From: Pelotomaculum isophthalicicum JI
Lineage (GTDB): Bacteria; Bacillota; Desulfotomaculia; Desulfotomaculales; Pelotomaculaceae
Direction of reading: 5' to 3'
Length of the DNA: 64,000 nt
Assembly: GCF_029478095.1 (NCBI RefSeq)
Contig: NZ_JAKOAV010000010.1
Coordinates: 31,524 to 95,523, forward strand
The position numbers were made by a program, and so were the translations under genes. Of the stretch, positions 19,428 through 44,767 are shown piece by piece (the first letter of the stretch is position 1; each line of letters opens with the position of its first letter). The notes under the pieces are model-generated. The model was not told the origin of the DNA. It was given only the letters and a program-made list of their open reading frames with translations, and searched no databases.

Positions 19428-19589
19428 GCTAAGGGACTAATGCCAATGGTGGTGGCTTTCGAAACGGACCATCGCCATTGGCGCTGATTTTTAAACTGGT
19501 TAACTGTTGCCATTGACGGTAACCAAAATGTCATTGATTAATGACATTGGCGATAATTAACTTGCCGCCAAGGAACGTGAACCGCTACA
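19428..19589 (+). repeat. Transposon right end with multiple binding sites
   Basis: Sites of the GCCAATGGC/GCCATTGGC type occur at 19442-19450, 19474-19482, 19509-19517, 19530-19538 and 19543-19552, and the terminus reads CGTGAACCGCTACA. The one-versus-five asymmetry between the ends resembles Tn7-like elements. Confidence 0.75.
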
Positions 19590-19596
19590 TTAAAGG
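19590..19596. repeat. Target-site duplication, right copy
   Basis: TTAAAGG immediately after the ...ACA end, identical to 15879-15885. Confidence 0.85.
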
Positions 19597-19601
19597 GATT
19601 T

Positions 19602-31223
<11,622 letters not shown>

Positions 31224-31389
31224 TGTCCATTTTAAGCCATAATAAAATCATGCTTTAAGACAAATAATCTCGCGAAACTAACAATATATTTCAATTTAAT
31301 AAATATTTTTTTGCATAAAAAGATTCTAATAACCTTTCATTACAGACATGCGAACAACCCTGAAAAATCATGTTTACTTAGGGTTCGCA
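31224..31389 (-). promoter_or_regulatory. CRISPR leader
   Basis: AT-rich 166-nt stretch between the cas2 stop and the leader-proximal repeat, the place where I-C leaders lie and where new spacers enter. It contains an imperfect inverted repeat (ATGCGAACAACCCT at 31348-31361 with AGGGTTCGCAT at 31380-31390), which may end the cas transcript or bind a host factor, and several TA-rich -10-like words; I cannot fix the promoter. Confidence 0.75.
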
Positions 31390-31677
31390 TCAAATCATCA
31401 GAACCCCTTCTGGATCATACCCACACTTAGTGCCAACATGCTCAACACGATTTTTCCAGTTGTTCCCCAGAAAATAGAAGCGCACACTATCTTTCTCCGG
31501 ATTAATAATCTTTTCTAAACGGTTTTTTAATATTGCGAATTGTGTTGGATCAAGCAAACATTCAAAAACAGAGTTTTGAACACGTTGTCCATAATTAACG
31601 CATTGTTTAGCCACTTTTCTGAGGCGACTTTTGCCCGAAACTGTCGTAACATTCACATCATAGGTAATTAAAACCAT
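31390..31677 (-). CDS. cas2: CRISPR-associated endoribonuclease Cas2
   Basis: 95 residues from ATG 31677 (MVLITYDVNV). An upstream in-frame start at 31773 would put 32 unrelated residues before the canonical beta-strand, so it is rejected; a GAGGTG site lies upstream of ATG 31677. Cas2 dimers bridge two Cas1 dimers in the spacer-integration complex; the Asp of TYDVN is the conserved active-site residue. Ends at the leader; starts just inside the 3' end of cas1-proximal sequence, 13 bp after the cas1 stop. Confidence 0.95.
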   Translation of the reverse strand: MVLITYDVNVTTVSGKSRLRKVAKQCVNYGQRVQNSVFECLLDPTQFAILKNRLEKIINPEKDSVRFYFLGNNWKNRVEHVGTKCGYDPEGVLMI

Positions 31678-31690
31678 CAATGTCAACACC

Positions 31691-32719
31691 TCACTTCCAG
31701 AAAAACGGCGGATAATCTTCCATGTCACCCCGCATATGCCTTGCCAGTAGCAAAGCCTGTACATATGGAACAAGCCCCAGAGGAATTTTTTCTCCCAAAT
31801 AAGGATGTGTGATTACCTCTTGTTTTCGTTTTTGCCAGGCAGTCAACACTTCCTTGCGGGTATCATCTTCCATTATCACAGCACCATTTTCTTTTACATT
31901 AAATCCATCGGAAGAAATTTGATTACGGTTAATTAATGTCACCGCCAGCCTATCCACTAAATGAGGCCGCATTTCTTCCATAACATCCAATGCAAGACTT
32001 GGGCGTCCAGGTCGATCCCGATGCAGGAATCCAACCTGGGGGTCCAACCCGACACTCTCCAAGGCAGCCACAACTTCATGAGTAAGCAATGTATATAAAA
32101 ACGATAGCAAAGCATTTATTCGATCCGTCGGAGGTCTTCGATTCCTGTTAATCATCTGGAAATCATCTTTTTGATTCAGTATCAGCTTATTAAAATTAGA
32201 AAAATAGAGATGCGCAGCCTCTCCTTCAATTCCTCGTATAGCGCTTCCATCTGCTGCTCTTTCCAATCGCTCCGGCATTCTTGCCAATAACACGAGTGAA
32301 TCTCTCAAATTATTATCAACAATCTCCGGATGATCTCGCAACACACGGTGTAATACGGCTCGGCTATTGATAATTTTGGCTGCAACAAATCGCCGGGATA
32401 AGCGGGATGATATAGTCTCATCATCCGACCAGCGATACTGGGTGCGTCTCAATAGAACATTGCCGGATATATTGCCTGTTATGCGGCCCATAAACTTACC
32501 GTATGTTGTTAGAAAAGAAAGCGCCACACCGCGTTCACAACATAAATACATCAGTTTAGGACTTGCTCCTGCAAATCCAAAGCACACGATGCCTTCTAAA
32601 TTATGCACAGGAATACGAAACCTGATTTCATCCTCAATTTTAACGAGAACATTTTCACCATCACATGCTAAATAAGCATCCGGCATAGTTACATAGAGTG
32701 TATTTAGAAGCCGTCTCAA
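31691..32719 (-). CDS. cas1: CRISPR integrase Cas1 (type I-C)
   Basis: 342 residues. Integrase that inserts protospacers at the leader-repeat junction together with Cas2 and Cas4. N-terminal beta domain (1-80, LLNTLYVTMPDAYLACDGE), C-terminal alpha domain with the metal-site region LLTHEVVAALESVGLDP, GFLHRDRPGRPSLALDVMEE (conserved Glu, His, Asp). TTG start 8 nt after GAGGTGG, overlapping the end of cas4 by 4 bp. Intact. Confidence 0.97.
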   Translation of the reverse strand: MRRLLNTLYVTMPDAYLACDGENVLVKIEDEIRFRIPVHNLEGIVCFGFAGASPKLMYLCCERGVALSFLTTYGKFMGRITGNISGNVLLRRTQYRWSDDETISSRLSRRFVAAKIINSRAVLHRVLRDHPEIVDNNLRDSLVLLARMPERLERAADGSAIRGIEGEAAHLYFSNFNKLILNQKDDFQMINRNRRPPTDRINALLSFLYTLLTHEVVAALESVGLDPQVGFLHRDRPGRPSLALDVMEEMRPHLVDRLAVTLINRNQISSDGFNVKENGAVIMEDDTRKEVLTAWQKRKQEVITHPYLGEKIPLGLVPYVQALLLARHMRGDMEDYPPFFWK

Positions 32720-33408
32720 AGATCATCCACCTCCACGCGGCACATGCGCGACAGGTAATCCTCTACCGGGCGATGACGTAACATCCAGTATGGCTGACAG
32801 TACTCAGTGAGAGAACATTGAGAACAATGTTTCCCTTTTTGTGCTTTGGGTGTTAGCCCCTCACGCGCTAGCTGATGCATGCGTATGGAAAGTTCGATAG
32901 TATGCTGTCTAAGTCGTAGATCTAATGTAACCAATTCGCGGTGTTTGGTTTTTCCATAAAAGAGAAACCCTGAAGAAATGGATACTTGTAACATTTCTTC
33001 CAGCGCCATGGCTTGCGCACATAATTGAACAGCATCCCGGTCATCAGGTTTGGGTCGCCCCCGCTTATATTCAATAGGAACCGGACGCCACCAACCCTCG
33101 CGGTTTTCCAGGTGGCAGGTTTCACCTTCAATATTAATCTTGCTTTGATGGAATTCTACAACATCCGCTATGCCCCGTAGTCCAAGTGCATGTGAGATAA
33201 TCGGCATGCTTCTGACAACCCGCAATTTCTTACGGCTTTCATCTTTGAAGGGATCGTCCGCGCGATCATGGAGTTGCTTTCCCTCTACAGTGCGAACATT
33301 CTCCGCCCAGATTTGCTCCAGGTGAATGAGCGCCCATTGCCGCTCACAAAAAGCCATATGTTGGATGCCAGAGAGAAGGAGAAAGTCTTCGTCTGAATAA
33401 AGCATCAT
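32716..33408 (-). CDS. cas4: CRISPR-associated exonuclease Cas4
   Basis: 230-residue RecB-family nuclease that trims prespacers and selects those with a PAM. Iron-sulfur cysteines: one near the N-terminus (MAFCERQWAL) and three at the C-terminus (CSQCSLTEYC). Catalytic core: GIADVVEFH and PIEYKRGRPK (Asp, Glu, Lys). Starts at ATG 33408, overlapping the cas7 stop by one base (TGATG). Confidence 0.96.
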   Translation of the reverse strand: MMLYSDEDFLLLSGIQHMAFCERQWALIHLEQIWAENVRTVEGKQLHDRADDPFKDESRKKLRVVRSMPIISHALGLRGIADVVEFHQSKINIEGETCHLENREGWWRPVPIEYKRGRPKPDDRDAVQLCAQAMALEEMLQVSISSGFLFYGKTKHRELVTLDLRLRQHTIELSIRMHQLAREGLTPKAQKGKHCSQCSLTEYCQPYWMLRHRPVEDYLSRMCRVEVDDL

Positions 33409-34271
33409 CAGTGCTCAATAATCGTGACACCGCCAGGTTTCCCGGCATGATTGACATTGATAGCGTAATCATCGAAAGCCCTTGGCGGTTTGGTGTCATC
33501 AATGCGCTTGGCAGTTACCAAATCGAACAGTTTGTGTGCGGGAGCCTTACCCAGCGGCGTCTCATGTTCAAATATGATCAACTTCCGGCTTGCCATTTTT
33601 CCGCGAGCGGCGGAGTGGTCGTGCTCAAACATATTCATCAAAGACTCCCAAAAGAGCTCCAAATCAGCCTCTGAAAAACCTGTCTTTTGTGCCAGCGGGG
33701 CCGAGATATAGCCTTCCGCGCGATAGAGCGCATATGGTATTATGTGTTTGCGCCCCATAGTGCGTTCCTTATCCGCATCTTTTTTATTGGCCACAGCCAT
33801 ACGGGTAATGGTTATTTCCTGGGGGACAACCGGATCCAAACTCCTTGCAAAGCTGAACTGGACCGGGCCACGCACCTGGCCACAATTCACTTCCATTGCC
33901 ATGACCGCGCCAAAAGCTCGAATGTCATAGAACCGGTCACACATATACTTCGTTACTTGTTTAGCTTGTTCGGGATCTTTAGGGAGCTTTTTGGGTTCCG
34001 GCTTGATTTTGAGCTCCGTATATGCTTCTTCGTGAAGATCATTCAAAACAGCTTTTTCCCGGACATAAATATCGAAGGGACTCTTTCCTCCTTGCGCCAG
34101 CTCAATATAGTTCCGCACTTTTCGCTTCAGGCATACGTCTGTGACAATGCCGTGGCTGGTTTCCGGATCGATTCGCGGCATATTCCCGGCATCGGGATCA
34201 CCGTTGGGATTGCCGTTTTCCACTTCAAAAAACAGTACGAACTCATAACGCTTATTCAATATGCTGCTCAT
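33408..34271 (-). CDS. cas7c: Type I-C Cascade backbone Cas7 (Csd2)
   Basis: 287 residues. Forms the crRNA-binding filament of the I-C Cascade. Begins MSSILNKRYEFVLFFEVENG with the NGDPDAGNMPRID signature of Csd2/Csh2 proteins; FYDIRAFGAVM and GPVQFSFARSLDPV follow. I use ATG 34271, 8 nt after AAGGAAGG and 4 bp after the cas8c stop, rather than an in-frame codon at 34304 inside cas8c. Confidence 0.96.
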   Translation of the reverse strand: MSSILNKRYEFVLFFEVENGNPNGDPDAGNMPRIDPETSHGIVTDVCLKRKVRNYIELAQGGKSPFDIYVREKAVLNDLHEEAYTELKIKPEPKKLPKDPEQAKQVTKYMCDRFYDIRAFGAVMAMEVNCGQVRGPVQFSFARSLDPVVPQEITITRMAVANKKDADKERTMGRKHIIPYALYRAEGYISAPLAQKTGFSEADLELFWESLMNMFEHDHSAARGKMASRKLIIFEHETPLGKAPAHKLFDLVTAKRIDDTKPPRAFDDYAINVNHAGKPGGVTIIEH

Positions 34272-34275
34272 TTTA

Positions 34276-39010
<4,735 letters not shown>

Positions 39011-39214
39011 CTCTGACTGACCTGTAAAAAACGGTCAGTTTAATTGCAATAATACATTTATTAATGTTGCATGGAAAAAAGGCATGTAAAATGGATGGCC
39101 CCATTTAATTGATTATATTAATAGTTTTTGAACATCCGGCATCATTTGTTGTTCTTTTTATCTAAGCAAGCAAAAAAAATGTCATATCATGTCGAATCAC
39201 ATAAAAACAACAAC

Positions 39215-39235
39215 GACCGCCCTTTACGGACGGTC
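39215..39235 (-). terminator. Terminator-like hairpin after the antitoxin gene
   Basis: Minus strand: 8-bp stem GACCGTCC / GGGCGGTC (one G-T pair), loop GTAAA, followed by GTTGTTGTTTTT. It would separate the antitoxin from the cas operon. Confidence 0.6.
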
Positions 39236-39266
39236 ACTCTGTCTGTACTACTATTATACATTATCC

Positions 39267-39542
39267 TCATTCTGCCTTAACATCAGGGTTTGCCCTCAAA
39301 CCCGGGAATATTTCTTCATGTGTATAGCGTAAATCAGTAGATTTTGCTTCCATCTCTGCTTCTTTCAACTTAATATAAATTTCACTTTCAAACAACTTGC
39401 GTTCGTAGGCTTCCATACTCATAACAACCATATCACCATACCCATTTTTGGTCAAAAAAACAGGTTCTGATGTTTCATGCACAATCCTTGAAATTTCGGC
39501 AAAGTTATTACGCAAATCTGAAACCGGTCTAATCTGCGGCAT
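39267..39542 (-). CDS. Phd/YefM-family antitoxin, no toxin partner visible
   Basis: 91 residues. MPQIRPVSDLRNNFAEISR is the Phd/YefM DNA-binding N-terminus; PVFLTKNGYGDMVVMSMEAYE is the conserved middle; the acidic tail would wrap a RelE/Doc-type toxin. ATG 39542 is placed 6 nt after AGGTG (the GTG inside that site at 39551 is in frame but too close). The downstream side holds only a terminator and cas3, so it is an orphan or works with a toxin elsewhere. Confidence 0.85.
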   Translation of the reverse strand: MPQIRPVSDLRNNFAEISRIVHETSEPVFLTKNGYGDMVVMSMEAYERKLFESEIYIKLKEAEMEAKSTDLRYTHEEIFPGLRANPDVKAE

Positions 39543-39884
39543 AAAAAACACCTCTCGTCATTAACTTAGCATAATATTATCTTAATTACGCTAATGCGTC
39601 AATCTGAGTAAGGTTGAGTGTTTAAGCTTATGGTATGGTTTCAGATCCCCAAAAGGAACAAATGAAAAGCACTTCTTAAAAGCTATTTAAATAAAGTAAG
39701 GGAGAATGGATTCATTACGCTTTTTTTAATAATTTTCGAAGGCATGACAGCAAATCCAATTATGCATCATAATCACATCAACAGTACCCCGTTTTTATTT
39801 GTTTTAATGGTGTTTATCGTGTCGGCATACTTTATATTCAGGGCAAAATAAACTCATAATTCAATATTACACTTAAGCTATCAC
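39543..39884. other. Intergenic region without visible genes
   Basis: AT-rich, 342 bp between the antitoxin and rpe. No ORF, hairpin with T-run or repeat that I can support; it probably holds the antitoxin promoter and the 3' end of the rpe transcript. Confidence 0.5.
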
Positions 39885-40556
39885 TCATGAATCCGAACCG
39901 TCCATGGCTGCCGCTTCTCTGATCCGCCGCACAGCGGAAGCGATATCCGCGCTGTCGAATATCGCCGAACCGGCCACCAATACACTAGCGCCGGCCCGCA
40001 CCACAGCGGCGACTGTGTCCAAATTCACCCCGCCGTCGACCTGGATTTCGGCGTTTAAGCCCCGCTCATCAAGCATTTGCCTGACCGTCCTGATTTTGGG
40101 CAGCACCTCCGGAATAAAAGCCTGCCCTCCAAAGCCGGGGTTGACAGTCATCAATAAGACCAGATCCACCAAGGGCAGAATATATTCCACAGCGCCGGGC
40201 GGTGTGGCCGGGTTCAACGCCACTCCGGCCCGGACGCCTTTTTCCCGGATCATGGAAAGGATTCGGTGCAGGTGCCGCGCCGCCTCCACATGCACTGTGA
40301 TTAAGTCCGCGCCGGCGTTGATAAACTGCTCAACGTACAGTTCAGGGTTTTCAATCATCAGGTGGACGTCAAAGCACATGCGGCTTTGCGGCCTGAGCGC
40401 CTTCACCACTAGCGGCCCAATGGTAATATTGGGGACAAAATGACCGTCCATAACATCAATATGCAGATACTCAGCCCCAGCCTCCTCGACTTGTATAACA
40501 TCGTCAAGTAACGCCGCAAAATTCGCGGATAATATAGAAGGTGCCAGTTTGACCAT
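39885..40556 (-). CDS. rpe: Ribulose-phosphate 3-epimerase
   Basis: TIM-barrel enzyme interconverting ribulose 5-phosphate and xylulose 5-phosphate. Conserved LAPSILSANFA, HIDVMDGHFVPN (metal His/Asp), TVNPGFGGQ and QVDGGV. ATG 40556 lies 8 nt after AGGAGG and shares one base with the rsgA stop (TGATG); the TTG just upstream is only 5 nt away. Last gene of the long minus-strand operon. Confidence 0.97.
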   Translation of the reverse strand: MVKLAPSILSANFAALLDDVIQVEEAGAEYLHIDVMDGHFVPNITIGPLVVKALRPQSRMCFDVHLMIENPELYVEQFINAGADLITVHVEAARHLHRILSMIREKGVRAGVALNPATPPGAVEYILPLVDLVLLMTVNPGFGGQAFIPEVLPKIRTVRQMLDERGLNAEIQVDGGVNLDTVAAVVRAGASVLVAGSAIFDSADIASAVRRIREAAAMDGSDS

Positions 40557-41452
40557 CAATACCGCCTCCTGCCTCTTAATTCCTGCAAAAATTCAACATA
40601 TTGACGGTAGCGCGATTCTTCAATTCCACCTAGTTCCACCGCTTCCTTGACAGCGCAGCCGGGTTCCTTGTCATGAAGGCAGCCGCCAAAATGACAATTC
40701 CCGCTGTACTCTTCCATTTCCGGGAAATAGCGGGCTAATTCCTCCAGTTTTATATCAGGCAAGTCCAGGTTGGAAAAACCGGGGGTGTCCGCCACTAATC
40801 CGTCTTCCGGCAGGGGAATCAATTCCACATGGCGGGTAGTATGCTTGCCCCGCTTTAATTTCTCGCTGATCGCTCCGGTTTTTAATGTCAGCTCCGGCAT
40901 TATGGCGTTTAATATCGTCGACTTGCCGACCCCGGAAGGACCGGCAAATACCGATACTTTTCCCCGCAGCTTCCCCCGCAGTCTGTCCAGCCCCGCCCCG
41001 GTCACCGCGCTGGTAACCACCACAGGGTATATTCCCTGGTAGCGGGAAACAAGATCAAACTCGTAATCTTTTATTAGGTCAATTTTATTGAAACAAATCA
41101 GCGGGTCAATCTGATTCATGATTGCCGTAATGAGAAAACGGTCAAGCAAGCCTGGATTAGGCTCAGGCTGCCGTACGGAAAAAATAATTATCGCTTGGTC
41201 CACGTTGGCGATGGGCGGCCGGAACAGCGCGGAGCGGCGGGGCAATATTTTTACGATCACGCCAACCCGGTCTTGTGTTGGCGCCAGTTCCACCCGGTCG
41301 CCAACAAGGACTTGCTGTTTTTCATAACGGAAGCGCCCCCGCAGCGAGCACTCCCATTCACAGTGACCGTCATAAACATAATAATAGCCGCTGTAAGCTT
41401 TCCGTACAATGCCCTGTACCAGGTTTTGCCCGCTATTCAAAAGATTCTTCAC
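40556..41452 (-). CDS. rsgA: Ribosome small-subunit-dependent GTPase A
   Basis: 298-residue circularly permuted GTPase that matures the 30S subunit. N-terminal OB fold (20-70), GTPase with the G4 motif CFNKIDLI before the P-loop GPSGVGKST, then DTPGFSNLDL. The C-terminal zinc finger has CHFGGCLHDKEPGCAV. GTG start within the last 20 bp of prkC. A second, distinct RsgA-like gene is at 57138. Confidence 0.96.
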   Translation of the reverse strand: MKNLLNSGQNLVQGIVRKAYSGYYYVYDGHCEWECSLRGRFRYEKQQVLVGDRVELAPTQDRVGVIVKILPRRSALFRPPIANVDQAIIIFSVRQPEPNPGLLDRFLITAIMNQIDPLICFNKIDLIKDYEFDLVSRYQGIYPVVVTSAVTGAGLDRLRGKLRGKVSVFAGPSGVGKSTILNAIMPELTLKTGAISEKLKRGKHTTRHVELIPLPEDGLVADTPGFSNLDLPDIKLEELARYFPEMEEYSGNCHFGGCLHDKEPGCAVKEAVELGGIEESRYRQYVEFLQELRGRRRY

Positions 41453-43307
41453 CTTTCAAGATTTTATCCACATAAACTTGAATAGTAGCTTTGCCATAAT
41501 AGGGTACTACTTTGACCACTGATTTCTCATTTTTGACAGTGCCGACAAAAGCATCAGTGGTCCCCCGCACATCTTTAACCACGATCCTCAGCTCATGCTC
41601 CTTCTTATCGTCATCAAACTTGGCTTCCACACTGGCGGTACGCATTGTCGGACCCGGCCCGTCGCTGACGGTCACCTTCACCGTGGAACCTTCCTGGACC
41701 TCTGTATCCTTGGCCGGAATCTGGGTGATCACATGCCCGGAGAAGTAACTGGTACTTTTAACCCTGGTTATATTTTCATCAAGAATTAACTTGAGCTTTT
41801 CCAGTTCGGCTTTCGCTTTCTCCACTGTCAGGCCGGTCAGGTCAGGCACTTTATGCGTCATAGGCTGCTTACCCATACTGACATACAGGACTACCGCGCT
41901 CCCCTTTGCTAGTTTATCACCGGGTTTGGGCTCTTGCTCCATCACGACTCCTTGCACATAGGTATCGCTGTACTTTTCCTGAACCGGCTCAGCAACGTTT
42001 AAATCATTTTTATTGATTACGCTTATCGCATCACTGAGCTTTTGTCCGATGACTGAAGGCACGGTTCGCTGTTCCGCTCCCTGACTGACATTAAGAGTTA
42101 CGTAGCGGTTGACTTTTATCCTGGTGCCTGCTGTGGGATCCTGGGCAATAACGTTGTCCGCCGGCACGTCGGGATTGTTGCTCCGGGTCACATTTATGTT
42201 TTTACTCTTTATACCCCGATCAAGTAAGATACTTTTCGCCTCATCAAGAGTTTTTCCCACGACGTAAGGCATTGTCACTTCTTTGACATTAAAGTAAAAT
42301 TGATATGCCGCGGCTCCCGCGGCGAACACACCTAAAATAATCAAAGCCGCCCAGAGCCAGCCGTAGCTTCTCTTTTTCCCGCGCGCTTCCCTGTCAACGG
42401 GCTGGATATCCCCGGCGACCCCGCGAACGGTGGGAATCACCCTGGTGGCAAATTCATCAACGGGATCTGAGCGCGGTGTGTCTTTGATGCCGGTCCCTGA
42501 TATATCCTCAAGTTCCTGCGCCATCTGTCTGGCTGTTTCGTACCGGCCGGACGGGCTTTTTGCCATGGCCTGGGCGATGACCTTTTCCAAGCCCAACGGC
42601 ACTGCCGGATTCAGCAAGGAAGGGCGTGGCGGCTCATCCTGGATATGCTTCAAAGCGACGCCAACCGGGGTGTCTCCCTGGAACGGCAGCGCTCCTGTGA
42701 CCATTTCATACAATACAACACCCAGGGAATAGATATCGGAGCGCGGTCCGGTGTTTTCTCCACGCGCCTGTTCAGGAGAAAGGTAATGGACCGAACCCAT
42801 GATGGTGTCAGTCTGGGTAAGAGTAGCGGCAGTGGCCCCCCTGGCGATGCCAAAGTCGGTAAGTTTGGCTCGCCCGTCCCTGGTGATTAGAACGTTCTGC
42901 GGCTTGACATCCCGGTGCACAATGTCGTTTTCGTGGGCATGCTCCAGCGCTTCGCTGATCTGCCGGGCAATCTGAGCGGCCCTGACCGGGGTTAAAGGAC
43001 CATGCAGCCTGATCAGGTTTTTTAAGTTGTCACCTTCAACATATTCCATGACCAGGTAGTCAACCGCGTCAACGCGCCCGACGTCATAAATGCTGACAAT
43101 ATTCGGGTGCGAGAGGCTGGCGATAGCCTGGGCCTCCCTGCGAAACCGTTTTACGAAGTCTTCGTCACTGGTAAACTCGGGACGGAGCACTTTTATCGTA
43201 ACAAGCCTGTTCAAAATAGTATCCCGGCCTTTATAAACTATGGCCATGCCCCCGCCGCCCAGTTGTTCCATGATTTCATAGCGGTTCCCCAAAAGCTTCC
43301 CGATCAA
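41433..43307 (-). CDS. prkC: PASTA-domain serine/threonine protein kinase
   Basis: Membrane kinase that senses peptidoglycan. Cytoplasmic kinase (about 1-265: GGGGMAIVYKG, IKVL Lys, IVHRDVKPQNVL catalytic loop, LTDFGIA, SPEQARGE), one transmembrane helix (WLWAALIILGVFAAGAAAY), then three PASTA repeats outside (starting VTMPYVVGK, RTVPSVIGQ, HKVPDLTGL) and a beta-rich tail. TTG 43307, 8 nt after GAGGGG, gives the usual MIGKLLGNRYEI start; a GTG at 43316 overlaps the ribosome site. Paired with phosphatase prpC four genes upstream. Confidence 0.96.
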   Translation of the reverse strand: MIGKLLGNRYEIMEQLGGGGMAIVYKGRDTILNRLVTIKVLRPEFTSDEDFVKRFRREAQAIASLSHPNIVSIYDVGRVDAVDYLVMEYVEGDNLKNLIRLHGPLTPVRAAQIARQISEALEHAHENDIVHRDVKPQNVLITRDGRAKLTDFGIARGATAATLTQTDTIMGSVHYLSPEQARGENTGPRSDIYSLGVVLYEMVTGALPFQGDTPVGVALKHIQDEPPRPSLLNPAVPLGLEKVIAQAMAKSPSGRYETARQMAQELEDISGTGIKDTPRSDPVDEFATRVIPTVRGVAGDIQPVDREARGKKRSYGWLWAALIILGVFAAGAAAYQFYFNVKEVTMPYVVGKTLDEAKSILLDRGIKSKNINVTRSNNPDVPADNVIAQDPTAGTRIKVNRYVTLNVSQGAEQRTVPSVIGQKLSDAISVINKNDLNVAEPVQEKYSDTYVQGVVMEQEPKPGDKLAKGSAVVLYVSMGKQPMTHKVPDLTGLTVEKAKAELEKLKLILDENITRVKSTSYFSGHVITQIPAKDTEVQEGSTVKVTVSDGPGPTMRTASVEAKFDDDKKEHELRIVVKDVRGTTDAFVGTVKNEKSVVKVVPYYGKATIQVYVDKILKGEESFE

Positions 43308-43372
43308 TATATTCACCCCTCAAATCTACACTAAACAGATTAGTAATTCTTGCGCACCGCTTGCCGCTAATC

Positions 43373-44767
43373 TTAATACCCCTTTGCCAGAGCCGTCGCC
43401 AGGAGCCTGCCCGCAACCGGCGCCGCGACGGACCCGCCTGAACCGGCGTTTTCCAAAACAACCGCGACGGCCAGCCTGGGCTGCTCCGCGGGCGCGAAAC
43501 CGACAAACCAGGCGTGAGTCTGACCGTGCGGGTTTTGGGCGGAACCGGTTTTACCGGCCATCTGCGTCCCGGATACTGCCGCGGCCGTCGCCGTACCGCT
43601 GCGCACCGCGTCGACCATCCCTTCTTTGATAATTCCGGAAATAGCCGGGGTGGTTGCGGTGAGCCACTGGCGTTGCACCGCGGACTGAACAATTTCACCT
43701 GTAGAGTCTTTTACCGAGTCAACCAGATAGGGCCGCATAATCACACCCTGGTTGGCTATTGCCGCCGCCGCCAGGGCCATATGCAACGGGCTTACCAGTA
43801 CTTCCCCCTGACCGATGGCGCTGCTGGCCAGTTCTGTCTGAGTCATGTCACCCGGAGCGGCAAGCGTACCTGGCCGTACCGCGATTCCCGGGTCGGGATC
43901 CTGATCCATCCCAAAAGCCTTAAAGACACGGTAAAAGTTGTCGGCGCCCATCCCTAGACCCAACTGGGCAAAAGTAGTGTTGCACGAGACAGCAAGGGCT
44001 TTTTTTAGATCCACTTCACCATGAGCGGCCAGGTCGGTCAGTTTATACCCGCCCACCATCAAGTAACCCTGGCAGTTGAAAATGCTGTTGGCAAGCCCGG
44101 GCTTGGCAGCCAGCGCTCCGGCCGCGGTAATGATTTTGAATGTTGAGCCGGGCGGGTAAGCTCCCTGCGTCGCCCTGTTAAGCAAGGGCGAGTCCGCCGC
44201 CTGCACCAGGCTCGGCCAGTTTTCATCCAGGTGATTGGGGTCGTAACCCGGGGCTGAAGCCACTACCCGCAAAGCCCCTGTCCGGATATCAACCAGGACA
44301 ACCGCCCCCCGCCGGCCCCCAAGCAACTGCTCAGCAAGCCCCTGCAGGGAAGAGTCAATAGTGAGAGTCAGATCGCCGCCTTTTTGCTCTTTACCAAGGA
44401 TCTTATTAATAAAGTTCCTGATACTGTCTGAGCCTTCCATTCCCAGCAGATAAGGGTCGTATGCGGATTCAAGGCCCGCCCGCCCGTACCGGTCGGAAAT
44501 GTACCCGATAATATGGGCCGCGTCATCCCCCAGGGGATAAACCCGCCGGCCTTGTTTGCCGTCAAATTCAGTCTTAGCCAGGACAACACCCCTGGCATCG
44601 TAGATATTCCCCCGCCTCACTTGCGTCTCCCTCTCCCGCGTGCGGCGGTTATAAGGGTTCGCGGCCAGGGCCGGGTCCTTGACTACCTGCAAATATGACA
44701 GGTAGCCTACAAGGACTAATAATAAGCCCAGCAGCAAAAAACCAAGTTTAAGAATATTCTTCTTCAT
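43373..44767 (-). CDS. pbpA: Penicillin-binding protein, transpeptidase (PbpA/FtsI-like)
   Basis: 464-residue class B PBP. N-terminal membrane anchor (7-27), short pedestal, transpeptidase with the three active-site motifs: SxxK in YPPGSTFKI, SxN in SCNTTFAQ and KTG in AGKTGSAQNP. Crosslinks peptidoglycan. Short for an FtsI and close in size to actinobacterial PbpA. Overlaps the SEDS gene by 4 bp (ATGA), as expected for a polymerase-transpeptidase pair. Confidence 0.95.
   Translation of the reverse strand: MKKNILKLGFLLLGLLLVLVGYLSYLQVVKDPALAANPYNRRTRERETQVRRGNIYDARGVVLAKTEFDGKQGRRVYPLGDDAAHIIGYISDRYGRAGLESAYDPYLLGMEGSDSIRNFINKILGKEQKGGDLTLTIDSSLQGLAEQLLGGRRGAVVLVDIRTGALRVVASAPGYDPNHLDENWPSLVQAADSPLLNRATQGAYPPGSTFKIITAAGALAAKPGLANSIFNCQGYLMVGGYKLTDLAAHGEVDLKKALAVSCNTTFAQLGLGMGADNFYRVFKAFGMDQDPDPGIAVRPGTLAAPGDMTQTELASSAIGQGEVLVSPLHMALAAAAIANQGVIMRPYLVDSVKDSTGEIVQSAVQRQWLTATTPAISGIIKEGMVDAVRSGTATAAAVSGTQMAGKTGSAQNPHGQTHAWFVGFAPAEQPRLAVAVVLENAGSGGSVAAPVAGRLLATALAKGY

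Larger units (their letters stand above)
15886..19589 (+). mobile_element. TniA/TniB-type transposon inserted in a CRISPR spacer
   Basis: A 3704-bp element. Both ends read TGT-N6-TCACG-N24-GCCAATG when taken inward from each terminus, and TTAAAGG is duplicated on both sides. It carries four genes on the plus strand: a zinc-finger/HTH protein, a DDE transposase with a C-terminal Mu-type barrel, an overlapping AAA+ ATPase and a small unknown protein. The ends hold repeated GCCAATGGC-type sites, one on the left and about five on the right. A 6-7 bp duplication and a transposase-plus-ATPase pair fit the Tn552/Tn5053/Tn7-like superfamily. It has no CRISPR effector genes of its own. Confidence 0.9.

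Noticed and set aside
31678..31773. Extended N-terminus for cas2
   Set aside because: The extra 32 residues are out-of-frame cas1 coding sequence; MVLITYDVN with its ribosome site is the normal start.
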